Shown: piece by piece, positions 15,191 to 22,833 of the stretch
How the letters are laid out: each line of letters begins with the position of its first letter
Numbering within the stretch: the first letter of the stretch is position 1
Origin: CAWIHS01 sp963836005
GTDB taxonomy: Bacteria; Pseudomonadota; Gammaproteobacteria; GRL18
NCBI GenBank assembly: GCA_963836005.1
Contig: CAWIHS010000002.1
Span: 558,001 to 622,000, forward strand
DNA length: 64,000 nucleotides
Reading direction: 5' to 3'
The notes under the pieces: generated by a model
What the model saw: the letters and a program-made list of their open reading frames with translations, nothing else
The model's database searches: none
What the model was told of the DNA's origin: nothing
Position numbers and translations under genes: made by a program

Positions 15191-15970
15191 CTAGAAGAAA
15201 TTAATCACAATTGCCGATATATTGTCTTCTCCGCCTGACTGATTGGCCTTCTCTATTAAATACTGCGGAATAGATGGCAGGTGATTTTTTTGATCGATAA
15301 AAATGCTTAATATCTCTTCGTCTGTCAACATGTTGCTAAGTCCATCTGAACAGAGCAGCAGGTTTTCTCCCTTTTTCAGCGGATAAATTGAGATGTCGGG
15401 TGTTACCGTTTTAAAGGGGCCTAACGCTTTGGTCAATACATTTGCAGCGGGTTTCTCTCCATCAATAGAATTATCTTTCCATAATTCCAGCAGAGAATGG
15501 TCTCGGGTAATGCAGGTTAATTCCTTTTTATAGACACTGTAGGCACGGCTGTCCCCAGCATGAAAAATAAGAGCCTGCTTTTGCGTTGGCAAATACCAGC
15601 AGCCGACAATAGTGGTACCCATTCCTTTACCTTCAGCAAGACCACGTTTCTGGTTCTCAGTATATATTTTTACATTGGTTGCTGAAATGGCTTCAATAAC
15701 TCTGTTTACTTCCGGCATCTCAATATCATTGGTCGAGTAAGCACTTTGTTCTGCAGACCCTTTTAGAGAGTTCAGCAATAGTTCTGTAATACTGTTTACA
15801 GCCATTTCACTGGCTATGTCGCCCCTCTGATGCCCGCCCATTCCATCTGCCAGTAAAAACAGGTTATTTGCTTCATTTAAAAGAATATGATCTTCGTTAT
15901 GAGTCCGGGCGTGTCCGACATCAGATAATCCCCAGGCATGACATTGAAGAGAAAAAAACTGTTTAAACAT
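15191..15970 (-). CDS. PP2C-type serine/threonine protein phosphatase
   Basis: Metal-dependent (PPM family) phosphatase that removes phosphate from Ser/Thr residues. Signature motifs are in order: GLSDVGHARTHNEDH near residue 14, LADGMGGHQRGD near 40, HAGDSRAYSVY, LLLCSDGLSNML and GGEDNISAIVI near the C-terminus. These supply the acidic metal ligands. The 259-residue single domain has no membrane segment. No partner kinase or FHA protein is adjacent, so its substrates are unknown. Confidence 0.93.
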   Translation of the reverse strand: MFKQFFSLQCHAWGLSDVGHARTHNEDHILLNEANNLFLLADGMGGHQRGDIASEMAVNSITELLLNSLKGSAEQSAYSTNDIEMPEVNRVIEAISATNVKIYTENQKRGLAEGKGMGTTIVGCWYLPTQKQALIFHAGDSRAYSVYKKELTCITRDHSLLELWKDNSIDGEKPAANVLTKALGPFKTVTPDISIYPLKKGENLLLCSDGLSNMLTDEEILSIFIDQKNHLPSIPQYLIEKANQSGGEDNISAIVINFF

Positions 15971-16091
15971 AGCGGGTAAACATGCATTCAGATAAAGACA
16001 AAGTAGGATTACTTAATAATAGCTTATCAAAAGGGTAAATAGCGATCCTTAAGAAACTATTTGTACAATTCCTGAACTGGAGCACATTTGT

Positions 16092-17144
16092 TTAACAGCA
16101 ACCAGATGTATTGCCGCTAGCCGACGGTGAATCCGAATCGAAAGGGAGCACCGTGCCGCAATCGGCAAAGATGCCGAAATGGGTGTGCATATCACCATAA
16201 AACTTGAAATGCTCTTTAAAGCGGCTTTCCTGCAGGATTTTAAAGGTATTGCCGCAAACAGGAAATATGCGGCCTGTTTCGATACTATGATGTTTGTCCA
16301 GGGTAAAAATTTCAGCATGATTTTCTATACTTCCCTGGTAAATAACGGCCTGTCCATAATCTTCGCAATGAGGTTCCAGCCCATCCAGTTTAAATAGACG
16401 GTAGGTGGCAGAGTAGAATTTGATATGACCAATAAGAGTTTCGATGTTGGGGTTATTGATGCCCAATGGCCGATCTTCAACCAGGCGGGGATCGAGAAAA
16501 CCGCTTTTTTTAGCCAGATTTTGAAAGTCGTTCCAGTACAGGGCACCGCTGAGACATTCACCATATAAAATGGGATCTTTGACCAATGCCTGGGGAACCC
16601 GGCGATCACTATAGACATCAGAGAAATAGAGTTCACCCCCGGGTTTAAGTACTCGATACGCTTCCTTCAGTACTGCTTCTTTATCCGGAGAAAGATTGAT
16701 CACACAATTGGAAACAATAATATCAAAACTGTTATCGGCCAGATTCAGTTCATTCAGCCGTTCAATATAACCTTTTTTAAATTCCACATTGGGTTGGTTA
16801 TAACCAAACGCCTGAGTATGAAAAGCGATATGCCGGTTGGCCACCTGCAGTTGTTCATCGGTCATATCAACACCCAGAACATAGCCCTGTTCACCCACCA
16901 GTTTTGAGAGGATATAACAGTCACGACCAGAGCCGCAGCCCAGGTCCAGAATGCGCATGCCATCCAGTAGTTGAGGGCGTACCAAACCACAGCCGTAATA
17001 GCGCGAAGCCACTTCAGGGTGGATCAGTGACATGGCCTGTTTAATATCATTTGGAAGTTCGCTATCAGTACAGCAGGCATCAGTTTTAAGATCAGTCGAA
17101 TTCTGCAGTATCTTGCCGTAATAATCTTTTACTTCTTCATACAT
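16092..17144 (-). CDS. ArsM-like arsenite S-adenosylmethionine methyltransferase
   Basis: SAM-dependent methyltransferase likely to methylate As(III). The SAM-binding motif I is LDLGCGSGRDCYILS. Cysteines expected of ArsM are present: CC near residue 25, SNCVINLSPDK and YGECLSGALYW. A C-terminal domain follows and the protein ends SGNTSGCC, another possible metalloid-binding pair. The ATG at 17144 is preceded by AAGG; an upstream in-frame start at 17186 is less likely. No ars operon genes or ArsR are adjacent. Members of this family sometimes act on other substrates, so arsenic specificity is inferred from the cysteines. Confidence 0.82.
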   Translation of the reverse strand: MYEEVKDYYGKILQNSTDLKTDACCTDSELPNDIKQAMSLIHPEVASRYYGCGLVRPQLLDGMRILDLGCGSGRDCYILSKLVGEQGYVLGVDMTDEQLQVANRHIAFHTQAFGYNQPNVEFKKGYIERLNELNLADNSFDIIVSNCVINLSPDKEAVLKEAYRVLKPGGELYFSDVYSDRRVPQALVKDPILYGECLSGALYWNDFQNLAKKSGFLDPRLVEDRPLGINNPNIETLIGHIKFYSATYRLFKLDGLEPHCEDYGQAVIYQGSIENHAEIFTLDKHHSIETGRIFPVCGNTFKILQESRFKEHFKFYGDMHTHFGIFADCGTVLPFDSDSPSASGNTSGCC

Positions 17145-17186
17145 GGAGTTTTTAACCTTTAAAATAGATATTTTTGCAACTTTCAA

Positions 17187-17549
17187 TATTGTGATTCATA
17201 CAACAGCAAATAACAATATTTAACAGCTAATGCCGCCATATTCGTTATGAATGGACCAATCACAGCCAGGTTAAAGTTTTAAACATCTCACTTAGATGTA
17301 TCGTTGCGGGTTATTTCTGCTAGATAAAGGGCAATTATTAAAACCCTCAAAAAATAAATGTAAGCTTATTACTACCAGAAGCTAAAAGGTAAGATTAATA
17401 CTACCGCAATATAGGATAAGTACTATCGTTTAATCATCTATTCAAGTGTTTAATAAGACCCTCTGTTAGTCATTAAACATTTTTCCAGGGACCCAGTTCA
17501 AATAATTGAGCGGTTAAATGATTTATAATTTTTATTAAGGATGATAAAC
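17187..17549. other. Intergenic, promoter region of two divergent genes
   Basis: AT-rich stretch between the ArsM-like gene and the PEP-CTERM-type gene. It must hold both promoters; no distinct motif, RNA or repeat could be assigned. Confidence 0.45.
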
Positions 17550-18080
17550 ATGAAAAATTTTTTCCCAGTTCTTATCACAACTTTTGCGTGCCTGTTTCTA
17601 GCATCGATCAATGTAAATGCAACCACATTAAATTGGGTTTCAATTCCGCTTAACGGGGTTGTAGATCAGGATTTTAATTCAGCAATCACTGCACACGAAG
17701 GTTACGATACAATAGTGGGAGCTCATATTGATACTTTCACATTTAATGTCGATGAGAACTCACATGCATGGTCCTCTGCAGTAGAATTTTTTGATAGTCA
17801 AATCTCGATTAATTCGGTGATCTTGGACGGTTTATACAACTTCACTTTTACTGCTGTTGATGTACTTGATTTAGGTTTCTGGGAGCTTGATCCCATGTTT
17901 TTATCTGCAGGTAATCACCGTATTGAAATTGATGTACTTGAAAATAAACCGGCTGCCCAGCTTAGCGTTAAAGTGGGTGCAAATGCGATACCCGTTCCTG
18001 GCGTTCTTTGGCTGTTTGGCACAGGGCTGATTGCTCTTTTTGGAATAAGGAAAAATAACTTCAAACTGTCAGTAACTTAA
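17550..18080 (+). CDS. Secreted protein with PEP-CTERM-like sorting tail
   Basis: Exported protein of 176 residues from the ATG at 17550, which has AAGGA upstream. A signal peptide (MKNFFPVLITTFACLFLAS) leads into a beta-rich body. The C-terminus reads IPVPGVLWLFGTGLIALFG followed by a basic tail (IRKNN), the short VPLPA/PEP-CTERM arrangement of a Pro-containing motif, one membrane helix and an Arg/Lys cluster recognised by exosortase systems. The body is not recognised. No exosortase gene is in the window. Confidence 0.78.
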   Translation: MKNFFPVLITTFACLFLASINVNATTLNWVSIPLNGVVDQDFNSAITAHEGYDTIVGAHIDTFTFNVDENSHAWSSAVEFFDSQISINSVILDGLYNFTFTAVDVLDLGFWELDPMFLSAGNHRIEIDVLENKPAAQLSVKVGANAIPVPGVLWLFGTGLIALFGIRKNNFKLSVT

Positions 18081-18092
18081 GCCCTGGTAGCA

Positions 18093-18902
18093 TTATTTTT
18101 TGTCCCTGAAATAATCTTTATTAGCGTAAAATTTCGGGTCTTTATTATCCTTATACCAGCCGGGGACGCCCAGTATGGGCAATGGCGTCAGTGTTTCTCT
18201 GCAGGACAGGGTCTGATGGCATTTTATTTCATTAGCCAGGCGCTGATCCAGAAAAAAATATTGCGCTAATTTTTCGTACTGAAAAAAATCTGCGTCTACT
18301 TTTATGCAATAAGCTTTTCCGGTAAAGCCGATAAAGGGCTTTAACGCTTTCTCATACATGCCGTGTCCAAACACAAAGGCATTTATCTGCTGCCCCCAAA
18401 GCGCTCTCGAATGAATAAAGACTTTATTCCATTGATGGTTTTTTAATGCCTTGAACAGCGAAGCATCTGTGCTGGCAATAACAATCCCGGATTCATCAAA
18501 ATGAGTCATCATATCCCGCTGGCGGGTCCTTTTTTTCCCCGTTTGTTTCGTTAATTCAGATAAATGCAGTTCATTCAAAATGATTTTGGTCTGCGGAAAA
18601 AGCAGCCAGATAAAGGCATTAAACAGATCGTGCCAGTTTTGTTCGCGCGTGCTGATGAGGCCGGTTTTGAAAATACGCTCCTCATAACCCATTTGCGGAT
18701 GTGGCAGCGTCTCATCCTGAGGTACCATTTGCAGCGGCAAGCCGCTGGCCAGCATGACCGGTTTGTCGAGCAAAGCCATTAATCCAGAACATCCGGGCCA
18801 GTTATTCCATTGATGTTGCTGGAGCAGGATGCGCAGATCTGAATATATCTCAGAGCGCTGCAAAAACACTGGATCCCATTGGTTGATAATGTTTTTGGCC
18901 AT
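18093..18902 (-). CDS. DUF3025-family protein
   Basis: A 269-residue soluble protein matching the DUF3025 pattern: FNAFIWLLFPQTK in the first half, FDESGIVIASTD in the middle and LGVPGWYKDN near the C-terminus. Its function is unknown. It starts at the ATG at 18902 and lies 60 bases downstream of the THI5-like gene on the same strand, so they may be co-transcribed. Confidence 0.8.
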   Translation of the reverse strand: MAKNIINQWDPVFLQRSEIYSDLRILLQQHQWNNWPGCSGLMALLDKPVMLASGLPLQMVPQDETLPHPQMGYEERIFKTGLISTREQNWHDLFNAFIWLLFPQTKIILNELHLSELTKQTGKKRTRQRDMMTHFDESGIVIASTDASLFKALKNHQWNKVFIHSRALWGQQINAFVFGHGMYEKALKPFIGFTGKAYCIKVDADFFQYEKLAQYFFLDQRLANEIKCHQTLSCRETLTPLPILGVPGWYKDNKDPKFYANKDYFRDKK

Positions 18903-18962
18903 TGTTTTGCAAACGTTGAATCGGGAATTATTTGCTCAGGCGGTAGCTGCAAATAACGCACA

Positions 18963-19853
18963 TTACTCAGGCACTGCCATTATGACTTTATGATAATCGT
19001 GGCGCTGACTAATGCCTTCACTGAATAAAAATACATCCAGCAGAGTTTCATAGGCTGGTCGGGATATTTCGGTTTCAGCGTGCCAGCATCCCAGTGATTG
19101 ATAGGCTTTGATGGTATCGGTGAGTACCCGAGGATCTATTTGGGTAAAAAAACCGGCTTCAGTTTCACGTGCTGCAATTTCATCAGCCGGGGCATTAATG
19201 GCATGCTGCAAAGCTTTTCTATACGCTCGCATAAAGGCTCTGGCGCTCTCAGACTCCAGCCATGCCTTGCTGGAACATAAACTGCTGAATGCCACCGGCC
19301 CCACTGCATCACCCACTACAGCCACCACCGATGCAATGCCGTCGTGCTGCATCTGCTGTGGTGCGGGACCCTGCATATGCACATAGTCTCCCTGACCAGC
19401 GCGAAAGGCTTGATCGATCCCATTCACGTCGCCTGCATCTATTATCTCAAGATCGTTAAAATTGATCCCCTGTTGATGTAAGGCATATTTGAACATGGCC
19501 AGGGGTTGAAAAAAATGATCCACGAGGATTTTTTTACCGATGAGTTTTTGCCAGCTAAACTTCGCATCAGCTTCTCGGCCTGCAATAAAAAAACCATCTC
19601 TGTTATTTATCTGCGCAAAATGTATAAAACCTGGTGTCTTTCCCTGTTCCAATGCAGCAAAGCTTGCGGCAACAGCAGATTGTGCCACATCACAGCTGCC
19701 TTCGTTAATACTATCCGCTACGCTACAGTCAGGGGTTTCGACTTTATACTCATAGCTCAATCCTTCATCAGCGAGAAAGCCTCCAGCCATGGTCATTAAC
19801 AGGGGACTGTAAAAAGCTGAATGGCGTAAGGCCATGATATTGATTTTACTCAT
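18963..19853 (-). CDS. THI5/NMT1-like substrate-binding protein
   Basis: Periplasmic-binding-protein fold of the NMT1/THI5 type. Recognisable segments are LRHSAFYSPLLMTMAGGFLA at the start, with EGLSYEY and SINEGSCDVAQSA beyond it. The family includes ABC transporter receptors for thiamine precursors, taurine and nitrate. No signal peptide is evident, so the protein may be cytoplasmic, and no permease or ATPase is adjacent. The ATG at 19853 has GAGGA eight bases upstream; the in-frame codon at 19868 is less likely. DUF3025 follows on the same strand. Confidence 0.78.
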   Translation of the reverse strand: MSKINIMALRHSAFYSPLLMTMAGGFLADEGLSYEYKVETPDCSVADSINEGSCDVAQSAVAASFAALEQGKTPGFIHFAQINNRDGFFIAGREADAKFSWQKLIGKKILVDHFFQPLAMFKYALHQQGINFNDLEIIDAGDVNGIDQAFRAGQGDYVHMQGPAPQQMQHDGIASVVAVVGDAVGPVAFSSLCSSKAWLESESARAFMRAYRKALQHAINAPADEIAARETEAGFFTQIDPRVLTDTIKAYQSLGCWHAETEISRPAYETLLDVFLFSEGISQRHDYHKVIMAVPE

Positions 19854-20118
19854 ATAAATAATCCTCAATAACCTGGTTTAAGCACAACAAGAGCAGCCAG
19901 GGGACAGAAAAGTCACGCAGAATCTGTGCCTGGGAGGTGCTTCCGACGGCAAGGAACTCCTGCCTCTTACATGCATTCACGCCTTTCCTGCAGTCATGCC
20001 GCTGGCAGAGCAGCCAAACCAAAAGCTGGCATTTTAAGTACCACAAACAGGTGCTTTAAGTCATACAGGAGCCCGTTGCCAGGCAGCTTTAACTCCCTGG
20101 GCTAAATGGATCAATGTA

Positions 20119-20760
20119 TTATGTGTTATCAAGCATAGGTGAAAGATGTTCCCAGACATTTTGCATGATCCTTGGCTGAGCTTTTTGATTGGGGTGCAGA
20201 CCATCGGGCTGTATCAGTTCGGGCTGACCAGCAACACCCTGGAGTAAAAAAGGCAACAGGCTGACCTGGTGCTGTTGGGCCAATGTCGAATAAAGGCGGC
20301 TGAATTGCTGAGTGTATTTTTTTCCATAGTTGGGCGGTATACGCATACCAGCCAGTAACACGCTGGCATTGGCATCCAGACTTTGGGTGATCATTTGTTC
20401 CAGATTGCTTTTTATATAGGTCAGTGGCATACCTCGTAAACCGTCATTGGCTCCCAGTTCAAGAATCACGATAGCAGGCTGATATAGTTCAAGTTTATCA
20501 TGCAGCCGGTGCAAACCATTGGCGGTCGTATCCCCGCTAATACTGGAATTAACAATAGTGTAGTCGCTATTGCCTTCTGTCAGCCTGGCAGATAAAAGAT
20601 TAACCCAGCTTTGCCCCTGGTCGATCCCATAACCTGCGCTTAAACTATCACCCAAAATCAGGATAGTTTTTGCTCCAGGCTCGGCTGAAAGGTTGTGGGC
20701 ACCCGGGAAACATGACAATAGCAGCAGAAGCCAATAAAAACGTATTTTTTTCTGCAGCAT
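20119..20760 (-). CDS. tesA: TesA-type SGNH esterase / lysophospholipase
   Basis: Periplasmic multifunctional esterase (thioesterase I / lysophospholipase L1 / arylesterase type). SGNH blocks are all present: block I GDSLSAGYG with the nucleophile Ser, block III GANDG, and block V DGLHPN carrying the catalytic Asp and His. A signal peptide covers the first 25 or so residues. I choose the ATG at 20760; the upstream alternative at 20772 is GTG. In many gammaproteobacteria tesA is divergent from the ybbA-ybbP ABC transporter; here ybbAP is 1.3 kb away with a TRIC-type gene and two repeats between. Confidence 0.92.
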   Translation of the reverse strand: MLQKKIRFYWLLLLLSCFPGAHNLSAEPGAKTILILGDSLSAGYGIDQGQSWVNLLSARLTEGNSDYTIVNSSISGDTTANGLHRLHDKLELYQPAIVILELGANDGLRGMPLTYIKSNLEQMITQSLDANASVLLAGMRIPPNYGKKYTQQFSRLYSTLAQQHQVSLLPFLLQGVAGQPELIQPDGLHPNQKAQPRIMQNVWEHLSPMLDNT

Positions 20761-20914
20761 CGATATTATCACTCTGTGCTTCCATGTTAAAATTAATTGA
20801 AAGTCAAACGCTCTCAGAATTGAAAACAGTGTATTGGAACATTAGCACAATAGCTAATAAAATTGAATCCTTAACATCACTATTGAAACTCCATTTTATA
20901 TTATTATTATTATT

Positions 20915-21547
20915 ATGCTCCAGAATCCCACACCTGCATTGTTAGAAAGTCTTTATTGGATAACTTTAATTGCGGTTATTGTTTCGTCAACATCAGGAGT
21001 ACTCAAGGCGGGTTTCAAGAAATTTGATCTATTTGGCGTTATTATTATTGCTATTGCTACAGGTCTGGGTGGGGGCTCTTTGCGGGATATGCTGCTTGAC
21101 CAAAATGTCTTCTGGATTGAAGATCAGGTTTTTTTTATTGCATCCATGGGCAGTGCCCTAGCCATTTTTATCGTTGCACGGCTGATCGCAATTCCACACA
21201 AATTTTTTCTCATCCCGGATGCCGCAGGACTGGCAACATTTGCTGTTGCAGGTACCCTGGTTTCGCTAATGGCTGGTGCACCCTGGCTGGTTGCCAGCTT
21301 TATGGGGGTAATGACCGGCACTATGGGCGGAATTTTTCGTGATATCTTAAGCAATGAACAGCCAGTGGTATTTCAAAGCCCGCTTTATGCCACAGTCTCG
21401 TGGGGCGGTTCACTGGCATTTATTGCATTATTGAATCTGGGTCTTGATGTGACGCTCTCAGCTGTGATCGCCGGATTAAGCATCTTTATTGCCCGCCTGC
21501 TGGCTATTTATTTTAATCTGTGTCTGCCTGTTTTTCGCTTCAAATAA
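20915..21547 (+). CDS. TRIC-family (UPF0126) cation channel protein
   Basis: Small integral membrane protein of 210 residues with about seven helices. It carries the two family hallmarks GLGGGSLRDMLL and GTMGGIFRDIL, one in each internal repeat. Prokaryotic members form trimeric potassium-permeable channels; the older name is UPF0126/YicG. The start at 20915 has no strong ribosome site. It sits between tesA and the repeats that precede ybbA. Confidence 0.88.
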   Translation: MLQNPTPALLESLYWITLIAVIVSSTSGVLKAGFKKFDLFGVIIIAIATGLGGGSLRDMLLDQNVFWIEDQVFFIASMGSALAIFIVARLIAIPHKFFLIPDAAGLATFAVAGTLVSLMAGAPWLVASFMGVMTGTMGGIFRDILSNEQPVVFQSPLYATVSWGGSLAFIALLNLGLDVTLSAVIAGLSIFIARLLAIYFNLCLPVFRFK

Positions 21548-21691
21548 AAGCAGATTTCTCTCAATCAGTTTAATGCTGCTAAGGATGTTTGCATTGGCTC
21601 AGGCCTGATTGATAATGAGTCATATCCATGCTACCTTTTATATACTATATCTGTTCAGTGCAGCTGAAATATTGCACAAATTGCCAGGAAG

Positions 21692-21776
21692 GTAACTTCT
21701 CAATAAGTCCATGCAGTTTAAGTTCCTTCCCCCTGATATGGGGAGGGGATCTTGCACGGACTTATTGAGATGTTCC
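21692..21776. repeat. IS66-like miniature element, 85 bp, 8-bp duplication
   Basis: Ends GTAACTTCTCAATAAGTCC and GGACTTATTGAGATGTTCC are inverted repeats, and ccaggaag flanks both sides (21684-21691 and 21777-21784). GTAA termini with 8-bp target duplications are typical of IS66-family elements. The interior is a G/C hairpin (CCCCCTGATATGGGGAGGGG). A longer relative sits inside both IS10-like elements. Confidence 0.85.
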
Positions 21777-21788
21777 CCAGGAAGCTTC

Positions 21789-21937
21789 TAAATAGCTGTT
21801 CGGAAATAGTGGCAGTAGTATTGAGTCATCGCACAAGACCCTGTAAAACATCATTTCGCTCATATTAGCATCAAATCCGGAAATGATACATCACAGGTTC
21901 CTGTGCTAAATGGACACCTTTTAAGAACAATTATTTA
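21789..21937. repeat. TA-flanked miniature inverted-repeat element
   Basis: The left end TAAATAGCTGTTCGGAAA pairs imperfectly with the right end TTTTAAGAACAATTATTTA. The interior (TTTCGCTCATATTAGCATCAA) is shared with the element at 35446-35595 and with a remnant near 27155. A TA at each border fits an IS630/Tc1-type origin, which is inference. Confidence 0.75.
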
Positions 21938-22012
21938 GTTCAGCCTTTATCCTCGCCATGATGGTTATAGAAGCTGATTAATAGCCTGCACCAAAGGCGT
22001 TTTACATTATAG

Positions 22013-22690
22013 TTGAGGTCAAAATTGCTTGTAGTCAGCAGCCTGACAAAAAAAGTTAAAACACCTAATGGACAACTGGTCATTCTCGAAGATATCAGTT
22101 TTACTATTAGTCAGGGGCAGTCGGTCGCTATTATCGGCGCTTCAGGTTCAGGTAAATCAACTTTACTCTCATTGCTGGCTGGTCTTGATCTCGTTAGCTC
22201 AGGCAGCATCATCCTGGACGGAGATGAATTGACCAGGCTGAATGAAGAAGCAAGAGCGAAAATACGTCAGGATAAAATCGGTTTTATTTTTCAGGCTTTT
22301 CAACTGATCCCCTCTCTCAGCGCCCTGGATAATGTCATGCTGCCGCTGGAATTAAAAGGTGATACAAATGCACGGGAAAAATGTATGAGTCTTTTGCAAA
22401 GAGTGGGGCTGTCTGAACGCATGGATCATACACCGCTGCAGCTCTCAGGCGGAGAGCAGCAGCGAGTAGCTATCGCACGTGCATTTGCCGGTGAACCTGA
22501 GATCCTGTTTGCCGATGAGCCTACCGGGAATCTGGATCAAAAAAGTGGCGCAAATATTATTGAATTGCTATTTTCAATGAATCAGGAAAAAGGCACCACA
22601 CTGGTACTGGTTACCCACGATATGCAGCTTGCCTCAAGATGTGACAGGCAGCTGGAACTTGATTATGGGCGGCTTGTAGCTTCAGATTAA
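22013..22690 (+). CDS. ybbA: ABC transporter ATPase, YbbA/LolD type
   Basis: Cytoplasmic ATPase subunit of a MacB/LolD-like ABC system. It has Walker A GASGSGKSTLL, signature LSGGEQQRVAIARAF, Walker B ILFADEPTGNLD and the switch His in VTHD. The first codon is TTG at 22013, with another TTG at 22025. The large permease ybbP follows 143 bases later. These systems usually act mechanically on envelope substrates instead of pumping small molecules; the pairing with tesA in the same locus is conserved in gammaproteobacteria. Confidence 0.9.
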   Translation: MRSKLLVVSSLTKKVKTPNGQLVILEDISFTISQGQSVAIIGASGSGKSTLLSLLAGLDLVSSGSIILDGDELTRLNEEARAKIRQDKIGFIFQAFQLIPSLSALDNVMLPLELKGDTNAREKCMSLLQRVGLSERMDHTPLQLSGGEQQRVAIARAFAGEPEILFADEPTGNLDQKSGANIIELLFSMNQEKGTTLVLVTHDMQLASRCDRQLELDYGRLVASD

Positions 22691-22833
22691 AGGGAGAGGG
22701 GGCGTTTTTTTAATTACCAATATTGATCAGTTTATCCAGCGTTAAGGGATAATTTTTTCTGGAACAATTATTATTTGAATTCAGGTAAGATCACCTTTCT
22801 TCAAAAATTTATTAAAGCAGAACATTAATCACA

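Noticed and set aside
19846..20046. Cys-rich 66-residue minus ORF ending at the THI5-like start; also considered a riboswitch
   Set aside because: The ORF begins with TTG without a ribosome site. The region lacks the conserved strings of a TPP riboswitch. The 19869-20118 gap (about 250 bases) is left unassigned.
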